From Balneolaceae bacterium UBA3186 (GTDB lineage: Bacteria > Bacteroidota > Rhodothermia > Balneolales > Balneolaceae): a stretch of DNA of 64,000 bases. The notes under the pieces were generated by a model, which worked only from the letters and a program-made list of their open reading frames with translations, was not told where the DNA came from and ran no database searches. The stretch spans positions 1 through 64,000 of the forward strand of contig DEXK01000012.1 of assembly GCA_002364085.1 (NCBI GenBank), in the 5' to 3' direction. Numbering within the stretch: position 1 is the first letter of the stretch; each line of letters opens with the position of its first letter. Shown here one piece after another: positions 54,729 through 62,492 of this stretch. The position numbers and the translations under genes were made by a program.

Positions 54729-55424
54729 ATGCGATTGGCTATACATATACTGCTGTCAGTATTTACCTTCACCTTGTTGATTTCATGTGGTGCAACCAAA
54801 AGAGCTACAAAAGCAGATCGTAATAACATTAGTTCACCCAGCACTTCTTCCCTTCCTGCCAAAAAAGGTCAAAAGATCGAGACTGGCGTTGCAAGTTGGT
54901 ACGGACCAAATTTTAATGGGCGGTTAACTGCTAATGGTGAAACATTTGATATGAATGGGATTTCAGCAGCTCACCGAACTCTTCCTTTCAATACCGAAGT
55001 AATCGTCGTAAATGAAGACAATGGAAAATCTATTCGTGTGCGCATAAATGACAGAGGACCATATGCTAAAGATCGGATCATTGATCTTTCTAAAGGAGCT
55101 GCTCTAGCGGTAGACATGATCGGACCCGGAACAGCCAATGTTACCCTTTATTTAGTAAAAGGAGATCTCAAAAACTCAAGAGTGACGGATCTGAAGGTTC
55201 CAACTTATACTGTTCAATTGGGTTCTTACAATGATCTTGCGCCGGCACAAACTCAGTCAAAAAAGATAAAAGGAAGCAGGGTTGAAACTCTGGATCTTGA
55301 TTCGGGAACAGTATACAGAATCTATTTTGGAGTTTATAAAGATCGAAGTAAAGCTGAAAAAGATATGCGAAGCCTTAAACGAAAAGGGTTTAATGGCTTT
55401 GTAAAACAACTTGAAAACGATTAA
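54729..55424 (+). CDS. RlpA-family septal ring lipoprotein with SPOR domain
   Basis: 231-aa lipoprotein. The signal peptide LLSVFTFTLLISC carries lipobox L-I-S-C, so the ATG at 54729 is correct and not the upstream Met at 54639. An RlpA double-psi beta-barrel follows: SWYGPNFNGRLTANGETFDMNGISAAHRTLPFN..RINDRGPYAKDRIIDLS. A C-terminal SPOR domain (VQLGSYNDLAPAQTQ..RIYFGVYKDRSKAEKDM) binds denuded glycan. The catalytic Asp of lytic RlpA is in NDRGPY. Confidence 0.93.
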   Translation: MRLAIHILLSVFTFTLLISCGATKRATKADRNNISSPSTSSLPAKKGQKIETGVASWYGPNFNGRLTANGETFDMNGISAAHRTLPFNTEVIVVNEDNGKSIRVRINDRGPYAKDRIIDLSKGAALAVDMIGPGTANVTLYLVKGDLKNSRVTDLKVPTYTVQLGSYNDLAPAQTQSKKIKGSRVETLDLDSGTVYRIYFGVYKDRSKAEKDMRSLKRKGFNGFVKQLEND

Positions 55425-55485
55425 TAGTTTCGGGATTGATTCACTGATTTTTTCGGTTTACCGATTGAATCGAATATAAATCAGT

Positions 55486-56964
55486 ATGAAAAAAAAGATC
55501 ATTGTAATTGGAAGTGGCTTTGGCGGATTGGGAGTTGCATCTCGTTTGCTTTCCGCCGGGCATGATGTCACCATTATAGAAAAGAGAGATAAATTAGGTG
55601 GACGTGCTTATGTTTATGAGAAAAAAGGCTTTAAGTTTGATGGAGGACCTACAGTAATAACTGCTCCATTTATGTTTGATGATATTTGGGAAGCGGCCGG
55701 TAAAAAAAGATCTGATTATGTAGAATTTGTACCCTGTGATCCTTTCTACAGGATATTCGACCACAATGGGGAAAAATTTGATTACAACAATGATCATGAA
55801 TTTACGATCAAAGAAATTGAAAAAAGAAGCCCTGGTGATGTAGCCGGTTACGAAAAATTTTTAGCTACAACCAAAGCTATTTTTCAAAAAGGATTTGTGG
55901 AACTTGCTGATCAACCTTTTTTGAAGTTTATGGATATGATGAAAGTTGCTCCCGACCTCATCAAGCTTCAATCCTATAAAACCGTTTATAAATATGTGTC
56001 TAAGTTTATAAAGGATGATTTTTTACGTCAATGCTTTTCATTTCATCCATTATTAGTAGGAGGTAATCCTTTTGACACCACTTCGATTTATGCAATGATC
56101 CATTATTTAGAAAGAGAGTGGGGAGTTCATTATGCAATGGGTGGAACCGGTGCCATTGTAAATGCTTTTGAAAAATTGATTGCCGAACAAGGTGGAAAGT
56201 TTCATCTCGAAACTGAGGTTGATGAAATTTTAGTCAAAAACGGGAAGGCTATCGGGGTGCGTTTAAAAAACGGTGATATCTTGGATGCGGATGTTATTGT
56301 AGCAAATTCCGATGTTGGATTTACTTATAAAAACATGATCGATTCCAAGCACAGAAGAAAATATACGGATAAGAAGATCGATCGTACTAAGTACAGTATG
56401 TCTCTTTTTGTGATCTATTTTGGAACTAAAAAACGATATTTGGATTCCGGATTAGCACATCACAACATCATACTTGGTAAGCGCTATAAAGGTTTACTGG
56501 ATGATATCTTCCATAAAAAATATGTTGCCGATGATTTTTCACTCTATTTGCATATGCCTACCATAACAGATTCCAGCATTGCTCCTGAGGGTCATGAAGG
56601 ATTTTACGTTCTTTCTCCTGTTCCTCATTTAGACAGTGGTACAGACTGGAACGAGTTTGCTACGAAATATCGAGATGCTATTATGGATTTCTTGGAGGAA
56701 AATTATCTACCTGATCTTCAGAAAAACATAGTGGCTGAGCATTACATCGACCCACTTCACTTTAAAGAAGTATTGAACAGCCATAAAGGTTCGGCATTTT
56801 CTGTAGAACCGATTCTAACTCAGTCTGCTTGGTTTCGCCCTCACAATAAATCTGAAGATGTGGAAGATCTGTATTTCGTTGGAGCAGGAACCCATCCCGG
56901 GGCAGGACTTCCCGGCGTACTTTCATCCAGTATTATTGCTCAGGATCTGATCGGGAAAGCATAA
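55486..56964 (+). CDS. crtI: Phytoene desaturase (CrtI family)
   Basis: 492-aa FAD carotenoid desaturase. FAD motif GSGFGGLGVASRLLSAGHDVTIIEK, then GGRAYVYEKKGFKFDGGPTVITAPF. The C-terminal GAGTHPGAGLPGVLSSS is the CrtI signature. Phytoene to lycopene (or a related carotenoid) is the expected reaction; the number of desaturations cannot be read. No phytoene synthase is in the window. Next to photolyase-like genes, forming a light-protection block. Confidence 0.95.
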   Translation: MKKKIIVIGSGFGGLGVASRLLSAGHDVTIIEKRDKLGGRAYVYEKKGFKFDGGPTVITAPFMFDDIWEAAGKKRSDYVEFVPCDPFYRIFDHNGEKFDYNNDHEFTIKEIEKRSPGDVAGYEKFLATTKAIFQKGFVELADQPFLKFMDMMKVAPDLIKLQSYKTVYKYVSKFIKDDFLRQCFSFHPLLVGGNPFDTTSIYAMIHYLEREWGVHYAMGGTGAIVNAFEKLIAEQGGKFHLETEVDEILVKNGKAIGVRLKNGDILDADVIVANSDVGFTYKNMIDSKHRRKYTDKKIDRTKYSMSLFVIYFGTKKRYLDSGLAHHNIILGKRYKGLLDDIFHKKYVADDFSLYLHMPTITDSSIAPEGHEGFYVLSPVPHLDSGTDWNEFATKYRDAIMDFLEENYLPDLQKNIVAEHYIDPLHFKEVLNSHKGSAFSVEPILTQSAWFRPHNKSEDVEDLYFVGAGTHPGAGLPGVLSSSIIAQDLIGKA

Positions 56965-57000
56965 CCGAAATTATTTCTCATTACTTACTGTTAGATTAAG

Positions 57001-58116
57001 ATGTTTACAACTAAATACAGTGAGATTTTAGAACAAATTGATCAGGTTGATCCAATCAATTATGGCAGAACGCGTAATTTTATAGACGGCGATGTAAGTA
57101 AGCTTTCCCCTTATATCTCAAGAGGAGTTATTTCTACGAAGCAGGTGATGAAGCGAACACTGGATCGTGGTTTTGAGCCCGATGAAATAAAGAAGTGGTT
57201 GCAGGAATTAGCATGGAGAGATTACTGGCAACTCATCTGGATCGAAAAGGGAAATGAAATCAATTCTGATTTAAGACATCCACAACCGGATGTCCAAAAT
57301 CATTATATGCCAAAAGTAATTATAGAAGCAAATACCGGAATCAAAGCGGTAGATGATGCTATTGAAGAATTTTATGAAACCGGGTATCTGCATAATCATG
57401 TACGCATGTACATTGCTACTATTTGTTGCAACATGGGAAAAAGTCATTGGAAGGTACCGGCTAAATGGATGTACTATCATTTAAAAGACGGCGACTGGGC
57501 AAGCAATGCACTTAGCTGGCAATGGGTTGCGGGATCAAATAGTAATAAGAAATATATAGCCAACCAGGACAACATCAATAAGTATTGTAATACCGATCAA
57601 AGTGGAACTTTTCTCGATGTACCATACGAAGCATTTGATGATTTTTATACTCCCAAAACGCTTAAAGATTTAGTTCTTCCTGAATTAAAAACTCTACTTC
57701 CCGACTCGAAAGAGATCGAAATCGATTCTGATAAACCCACCTTGATCTATAATTTCTATAATATGGATCCCAAGTGGAAAGAAGACGAAGATGCGAATCG
57801 AATTTTATTATTAGAACCTTCCATCTTTCAAAAATACCCTGTGTCTGAAAATTCTATTCGGTTTGTCATAGACCTTGGAGAGAATATCCCGAATCTTCAG
57901 AATTATGTTGGAGAATTTGATGAGTTAAAGAATCAGTTTTCCCTACCTGATTCTGATATTTATTTCAAAGAACATCCATTGAATAATTATTCCGGAAATG
58001 AAGAACCCAGAGACTGGATGTTTTCTACAAAAGGATATTACTCCTCTTTTTTCAAATTCTGGAATAAAGCGAAGAAAGAACTAAAACATCCTGCAGGTTT
58101 ATTCGATGGCACATAA
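57001..58116 (+). CDS. Photolyase/cryptochrome-like flavoprotein, apparently circularly permuted
   Basis: 371-aa protein. The N-terminal ~215 residues are a photolyase FAD-binding helical domain: YGRTRNFIDGDVSKLSPYISRG (21-42), TGIKAVDDAIEEFYETGYLHNHVRMY (112-137) and DGDWASNALSWQWVAGS (163-179). The usual N-terminal alpha/beta antenna domain is missing in front. Instead residues 246-325 after the FAD domain (TLIYNFYNMDPKW, RILLLEPSIFQKYPVS, LQNYVGEFDEL, DIYFKEHPL) look like a shortened version of it. Order is therefore swapped. Its stop overlaps the DUF2256 start by 11 bases. Confidence 0.8.
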   Translation: MFTTKYSEILEQIDQVDPINYGRTRNFIDGDVSKLSPYISRGVISTKQVMKRTLDRGFEPDEIKKWLQELAWRDYWQLIWIEKGNEINSDLRHPQPDVQNHYMPKVIIEANTGIKAVDDAIEEFYETGYLHNHVRMYIATICCNMGKSHWKVPAKWMYYHLKDGDWASNALSWQWVAGSNSNKKYIANQDNINKYCNTDQSGTFLDVPYEAFDDFYTPKTLKDLVLPELKTLLPDSKEIEIDSDKPTLIYNFYNMDPKWKEDEDANRILLLEPSIFQKYPVSENSIRFVIDLGENIPNLQNYVGEFDELKNQFSLPDSDIYFKEHPLNNYSGNEEPRDWMFSTKGYYSSFFKFWNKAKKELKHPAGLFDGT

Positions 58117-58234
58117 GAAAGAAAGTCTTCCCGAAAAGATATGTCCAATATGCAGGCTACCATTTACCTGGCAAAAGAACTGGGACAACGTAAAGTATTG
58201 CAGTGAAAGGTGTAGGAGGAATAAAAAAATATAA
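58106..58234 (+). CDS. DUF2256 zinc-ribbon protein (42 aa)
   Basis: Small frame ATG 58106-58108 to TAA at 58232-58234. The protein reads KICPICRLPFTWQKNW then VKYCSERCRRNKK: two CxxC/CxxxC half-sites (Cys13, Cys16, Cys32, Cys36) and the PFTW-K-W stretch diagnostic of DUF2256. It is likely a structural zinc or DNA/RNA-binding ribbon. DUF2256 genes recur beside photolyase-family genes. It overlaps the upstream photolyase-like stop by 11 bp, implying translational coupling. Confidence 0.88.
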   Translation: MAHKKESLPEKICPICRLPFTWQKNWDNVKYCSERCRRNKKI

Positions 58235-58238
58235 TTCT

Positions 58239-58325
58239 TGTCATTTCGAGCGGATGCGAGAAATCTAAAAATTGCCTTCATACACAAATTTAGATTTCTC
58301 AGTCGCACACTCCTTCGAAATGACA
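58239..58325. repeat. REP-like inverted repeat between DUF2256 and the PF04244 gene
   Basis: Left arm TGTCATTTCGAG..GAGAAATCTA (58239-58267) pairs with TAGATTTCTC..CGAAATGACA (58291-58325). The outer 12 bp and the inner 10 bp are nearly perfect, with mismatched middles (CGGATGC versus CAGTCGCACACTC). A REP-type element. Confidence 0.75.
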
Positions 58326-58338
58326 GCAATCGAAAACC

Positions 58339-59817
58339 ATGAAAACAGTAAACTTAGTATTTCCGCATCAGCTTTTTGAAGAGAGCCCACTTTTGGACAA
58401 CGATTTCCCATTTTATTTGATCGAAGAGGAGCTATTCTTCAATCAGTATAAATTTCATAAACAGAAGATTGCCTTTCATCGAGCTACAATGAAGTTTTAT
58501 GAATCTTGGCTGAAAGATCAGGATAAAGATGTTGAGTACATCGAAGCTAATGATGATAAATCAGATATTCGGAAGTTGATTGCCCATCTTGCATATGAAG
58601 GAGTTGAAAAGATCTGTTTCTTAAATCCTACAGATAACTGGCTGGAAAAAAGGATTGCTGAATCCACTCAAAAATACTCTATACAAATTGATGAATACGA
58701 AAATCAATTATTCTTAAATACACGGCATGATCTTCAGGATTGGTTTGACTCAAAAGAAAAGAAATTCTTCCAAACTTCATTTTACAAGGACGAAAGGAAA
58801 AAACGTGGCATTCTAATCGAAGGCGATGATAATCCGGTGGGTGGTGATTGGACCTACGACAAAGACAACCGGAAGAAGTACCCAAAGAAAAAGGCTCCAC
58901 CTAATATTGAATTCCCGGAAGAAACGGATTTCTATAAAAAAGCTCGTGAATATGTAGAAGAGAACTTTGCTGATAATTTTGGCGAATTGGTAGAAATACA
59001 ACTTTATCCAACAGATTTTGAAGGTTCCCGAAAATGGTTGCAACAGTTTTTTGAACAAAGGTTTGATGAATTCGGACCTTATGAAGACGCCATTGTATCT
59101 GAAAAACGGATTCTCAATCACAGCGTACTTACACCGATGCTAAATGTTGGATTGCTAACTCCTCAGTTTGTTGTTGATGAAGCTTTGAAATATGCTAAGG
59201 AGAATGATGTTCGGATCAATTCTTTAGAAGGATTTATTCGTCAGATTATAGGTTGGCGGGAATTCATGCGTGGATTGTATGAAAAGAAAGGCACTCAGGA
59301 ACGCACCGAAAACTTTTGGGGATTTGATCGGAAAATTCCGGATTCGTTTTATGACGGCACAACCGGAATTGAACCTGTAGATGACACTATCAAAAAAGTG
59401 CTTAAAACCGGATACAATCATCATATTGAACGACTGATGATTCTTGGAAATTTTATGCTATTGTGTGAGATCGATCCCGATGAAGTCTATAAATGGTTTA
59501 TGGAAATGTATATCGATGCATACGATTGGGTGATGGTTCCAAATGTCTATGGAATGAGTCAATTTGCGGACGGTGGATTGATGGCGACTAAACCTTACAT
59601 CAGTAGCAGTAATTACATCAAGAAAATGAGTGATTATGGGAAAGCAGACTGGAATGAAACCTGGGATGCTTTATTCTGGAGATTCATGCATGTTCATCGT
59701 GATTTCTTTGAAGGAAACCCAAGATTAAATATGCTTCTTAGTAATTTAGATAAAATGGATGAAGAGACTTTACAGGATCGCTTGGATACAGCGGAAGAGT
59801 TTTTGGAGAAGCTGTGA
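58339..59817 (+). CDS. PF04244 photolyase-related protein (FeS-BCP class) without iron-sulfur cysteines
   Basis: 492-aa protein of the deoxyribodipyrimidine photolyase-related family: VNLVFPHQLFEESPLL at the start, RILNHSVLTPMLNVGLLTP, GFIRQIIGWREFMRGLYE, YNHHIERLMILGNFMLL and AYDWVMVPNVYGMSQFADGG..KPYISSSNYIKKMSDYG. Members such as Agrobacterium PhrB hold a [4Fe-4S] cluster with four Cys, a C-x2-C followed by a third in the C-terminal region. Here that region is SDYGKADWNETWDALFWRF with no Cys, and the whole protein has only Cys93 and Cys376. It cannot ligate a four-Cys cluster, while FAD-site elements stay intact. Confidence 0.92.
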   Translation: MKTVNLVFPHQLFEESPLLDNDFPFYLIEEELFFNQYKFHKQKIAFHRATMKFYESWLKDQDKDVEYIEANDDKSDIRKLIAHLAYEGVEKICFLNPTDNWLEKRIAESTQKYSIQIDEYENQLFLNTRHDLQDWFDSKEKKFFQTSFYKDERKKRGILIEGDDNPVGGDWTYDKDNRKKYPKKKAPPNIEFPEETDFYKKAREYVEENFADNFGELVEIQLYPTDFEGSRKWLQQFFEQRFDEFGPYEDAIVSEKRILNHSVLTPMLNVGLLTPQFVVDEALKYAKENDVRINSLEGFIRQIIGWREFMRGLYEKKGTQERTENFWGFDRKIPDSFYDGTTGIEPVDDTIKKVLKTGYNHHIERLMILGNFMLLCEIDPDEVYKWFMEMYIDAYDWVMVPNVYGMSQFADGGLMATKPYISSSNYIKKMSDYGKADWNETWDALFWRFMHVHRDFFEGNPRLNMLLSNLDKMDEETLQDRLDTAEEFLEKL

Positions 59818-59818
59818 A

Positions 59819-59882
59819 TGTAGTTGGATATTGGTTATTGGTTTTTAGTACTCCTCCCAACAACTAATAACCAATAACTATC
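59819..59882. repeat. Long inverted repeat after the photolyase block
   Basis: TAGTTGGATATTGGTTATTG (59821-59840) and the complement CTAATAACCAATAACTATCC (59864-59883 region), with a short loop. Likely the terminator of the photolyase unit. Same word-repeat style as 37160-37213 and 50843-50914. Confidence 0.6.
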
Positions 59883-59959
59883 CTTCCTTCATAATCCATC
59901 GGAAAAACCGTATATTTAAGTCTCTAAAATTTTGAATTTCAAACCGGAAAACAGAAACC

Positions 59960-61591
59960 ATGGCAACAGGATTTTTTAACGTTCCTCCTGCAATCAACGA
60001 ACCTATTTTGAGCTACGCTCCGGGTTCTCCTGAAAGAGAAGAACTTCAGGCTGCACTCAAAGAAGCTCGATCAAAAGAAATTGACGTTCCAATGTATATC
60101 GGAAGCGAATTAGTTACTACCGATAAAAAAATGCCAATGTCTCCACCGCACGACCATAAACATATTTTAGGTCATTTTTCTGAAGGTGATGCTTCTCATG
60201 TTAAGCAGGCTATTGATGCTGCTATGGAAGCGAAAGCAGATTGGGCAAATATGGGTTGGGAACACAGAGCCAGTATTTTCCTGAAAGCTGCTGAATTGAT
60301 TGCGGGTCCTTACCGTGCTAAATTGAACGCTGCCACTATGTTGGGTCAGTCAAAAAATGCATTCCAAGCTGAAATTGATGCTGCATGTGAGATCATCGAT
60401 TTCTTAAGATTCAATGTTGAGTACATGACTCAGATCTATTCTCAGCAACCGGAATCATCAGAAGGTGTTTGGAACCGTTTGGAACAACGTCCGTTAGAAG
60501 GTTTCGTTTTTGCTCTTACTCCATTCAACTTTACAGCTATTGCAGGTAACTTACCAACTTCTGCGGCGATGATGGGTAATACTATAGTTTGGAAACCTGC
60601 TTACACTCAAATCTATTCTGCCAACGTATTGATGGAAGTTTTCCGAGAAGCAGGTGTTCCTGATGGTGTGATCAATCTTATTTATGTAGACGGACCGACA
60701 GCAGGGGAAATCATTTTCTCTCATGAAGATTTTGCGGGAATTCACTTTACAGGAAGTACTGCTGTATTCCAGCAGATTTGGAAAACTATTGGTGAGAATA
60801 TCTATAAGTACCGTTCTTATCCGCGAATTGTAGGAGAGACCGGTGGTAAAGACTTCATCATGGTTCACAAATCTTCTAAAGCGAAACAAGTAGCAACCGC
60901 TATTTCCCGTGGTGCTTTTGAATTTCAAGGACAAAAATGTTCCGCGGCTTCAAGAGCATATATTCCATCTAACCTTTGGGAAGATGTGAAAAATTATGTG
61001 ATTGAAGATCTTAAGTCATTCAAAATGGGTGGCACGGAAGATTTCAGTAATTTCATAAATGCCGTTATTGATGAGAAGTCATTCGATAAAATTGCAAAGT
61101 ACATTGACGATGCTAAAGCAAGTGATGATGTGGAATTGATTGCAGGAGGTAACTATGACAAATCAAAAGGATATTTTATAGAACCTACTGTTTTGCTAGC
61201 TAAAGACCCAAAGTACACCACCATGTGTGAAGAGATCTTTGGTCCTGTTATTACCATTTATGTATACGATGAAGACAAATTCGAAGAAACACTCGAATTG
61301 GTTGATAATACGTCTCCGTATGCGTTAACAGGTTCTATTTTCAGCCAGGACAGATACATGATCGAGCTTGCAACCAAGCGATTGGAGCAATCTGCCGGAA
61401 ACTTCTACATCAATGATAAGCCAACTGGTGCAGTTGTTGGTCAGCAGCCATTTGGTGGAGCAAGAGGTTCGGGAACTAACGACAAAGCAGGATCGATGAT
61501 CAACTTGCTACGTTGGGTTTCCCCAAGAACGATCAAGGAAACTTTCGTAACTCCAACGGATTACAGATATCCGTTTTTGGGCGAAGAATAG
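59960..61591 (+). CDS. pruA: L-glutamate gamma-semialdehyde dehydrogenase
   Basis: 543-aa aldehyde dehydrogenase of the 1-pyrroline-5-carboxylate dehydrogenase type, oxidising glutamate semialdehyde to glutamate in proline catabolism. It shows LTPFNFTAIAGNLPTSAAMMGNTIVWKP, the Glu site VGETGGKDFIMVH, the catalytic Cys in FEFQGQKCSAASRAYI, and the C-terminal PTGAVVGQQPFGGARGSGTNDKAGS. No proline dehydrogenase is adjacent. Single gene with a clear terminator. Confidence 0.97.
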   Translation: MATGFFNVPPAINEPILSYAPGSPEREELQAALKEARSKEIDVPMYIGSELVTTDKKMPMSPPHDHKHILGHFSEGDASHVKQAIDAAMEAKADWANMGWEHRASIFLKAAELIAGPYRAKLNAATMLGQSKNAFQAEIDAACEIIDFLRFNVEYMTQIYSQQPESSEGVWNRLEQRPLEGFVFALTPFNFTAIAGNLPTSAAMMGNTIVWKPAYTQIYSANVLMEVFREAGVPDGVINLIYVDGPTAGEIIFSHEDFAGIHFTGSTAVFQQIWKTIGENIYKYRSYPRIVGETGGKDFIMVHKSSKAKQVATAISRGAFEFQGQKCSAASRAYIPSNLWEDVKNYVIEDLKSFKMGGTEDFSNFINAVIDEKSFDKIAKYIDDAKASDDVELIAGGNYDKSKGYFIEPTVLLAKDPKYTTMCEEIFGPVITIYVYDEDKFEETLELVDNTSPYALTGSIFSQDRYMIELATKRLEQSAGNFYINDKPTGAVVGQQPFGGARGSGTNDKAGSMINLLRWVSPRTIKETFVTPTDYRYPFLGEE

Positions 61592-61622
61592 TTGCTGACT
61601 TTAATCACTGATTGATTGATTT

Positions 61623-61652
61623 GAAAAGCCCTCGAGAGAGGGCTTTTTTTGT
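61623..61652 (+). terminator. Rho-independent terminator of pruA
   Basis: Stem AAAAGCCCTC/GAGGGCTTTT around GAGA, followed by more Ts. 32 bp past the stop codon. Confidence 0.9.
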
Positions 61653-61691
61653 ACATTATAAATATCTTAAGCTTTAATAAACACCTATCAA

Positions 61692-62078
61692 ATGAAACGT
61701 GATTTAGAACTAGTTAAAGAAATCCTTCTGTTTTTTGAAAAACGGAACAATGATAAAATGATTCAACCTAAACATATTATAGAAGGATCTGAGTTAGAAA
61801 TTTCTGGTTATGATGGACGCCTAATTTCAGATCACATAAATATTATGTATGAAGCAGGTCTAATTGAAGGTTATGCTGATCGAGCTCAAGATGGAAGATT
61901 GATAACAGTTTATCCTACTAGGTTAACTTGGAACGGGCACGAGTTTTTAACTGCAGCCAAAAATGAATCTGCGTGGTCAAACTTCAAAGATAAGCTCAAA
62001 TCAACCAGTTCTTCCATACCATTCAAAGTCGCCGAGACATTTCTGCTTAAATATATAGAAAAAGAAGTGGGGATTTAG
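61692..62078 (+). CDS. DUF2513 domain protein
   Basis: 128-aa cytoplasmic protein starting MKRDLELVKEILLFFEK, with ISDHINIMYEAGLIEG and RLTWNGHEFLTAAKNESAW, matching the DUF2513 family. The family looks like a winged-helix fold and is often found with mobile or phage-related genes, but the function is unproven. It stands alone between pruA and a repeat-rich gap. Confidence 0.85.
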   Translation: MKRDLELVKEILLFFEKRNNDKMIQPKHIIEGSELEISGYDGRLISDHINIMYEAGLIEGYADRAQDGRLITVYPTRLTWNGHEFLTAAKNESAWSNFKDKLKSTSSSIPFKVAETFLLKYIEKEVGI

Positions 62079-62087
62079 CCTCATCCC

Positions 62088-62157
62088 AAATCTATGGTTC
62101 TGAATGCTCAACGGAAGCTCTGCTTCTACAGAGGGTTACGCAGCAGAGCTACGTAAC
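62088..62157. repeat. REP-like unit, degenerate copy
   Basis: Contains GGTTCTGAATGCTCAACGGA and AGCTCTGC (62115-62124 region), with the complementary GCAGAGCT further right (62143-62150). It is a diverged version of the copies at 62312 and 62361. Confidence 0.7.
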
Positions 62158-62183
62158 TAGAATTAAATTAGTAAGAAAGAAAA

Positions 62184-62240
62184 TCCTCCTTTGAAGGAGG
62201 TGGATTTTGATCGTACAGATCAAAAGACGGAGGATGTGTG
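62184..62240. repeat. CTCC-rich REP-like element
   Basis: ATCCTCC TTTGA AGGAGGT (62191-62209 region) is a short hairpin. A second stem GATC/GATC and TTTTGATC..GATCAAAA follow (62203-62227). Ends with GGAGGATGTGT. Confidence 0.65.
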
Positions 62241-62311
62241 TAGTTTTTTTTGGTAACTCATTCAACCCAGTTCCGAACCTCATATTTGGATATTGAAAAA
62301 GCAAACTCCAT

Positions 62312-62436
62312 CTCGTTCCGAACCTCTGGTTCGGAATGCTGAATGGAAGCTCTGCTTATTCTCGTTCCGAGCCTCTGGTTCGGAATGCTGAATGGAAGCT
62401 CTGCTTCAACTTGGAGTTACTCCGCAGAGCTAAAGA
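62312..62436. repeat. Two tandem REP-like units
   Basis: CTCGTTCCGAACCTCTGGTT and the following GGAATGCTGAATGGAAGCTC appear at 62312-62357 and again at 62361-62406, differing at one position (GAACC versus GAGCC). The first part is a hairpin (TTCCGAACC..GGTTCGGAA). The second copy extends into GCAGAGCT, pairing with AGCTCTGC. Confidence 0.88.
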
Positions 62437-62492
62437 CCCAGAATGTGAAAGATTTAGAAACTCATAAACTTCTCACATACCTAGATCATTTA

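Larger units (their letters stand above)
62079..62492. other. Repeat-filled gap between DUF2513 and the membrane protein gene
   Basis: 414 bp with no supported gene. It contains at least three copies of one REP-like unit, one CTCC-rich palindrome and filler. Listed individually below. Confidence 0.75.

Noticed and set aside
55486..59817. A carotenoid biosynthesis operon
   Set aside because: Only crtI is present; no crtB, crtY, crtZ or idi nearby, so this is not a full pathway cluster.
40293..62436. A CRISPR array made from the repeats
   Set aside because: Copies are few, palindromic, irregularly spaced, on both strands and lack unique equal-length spacers; no cas genes are in the window.
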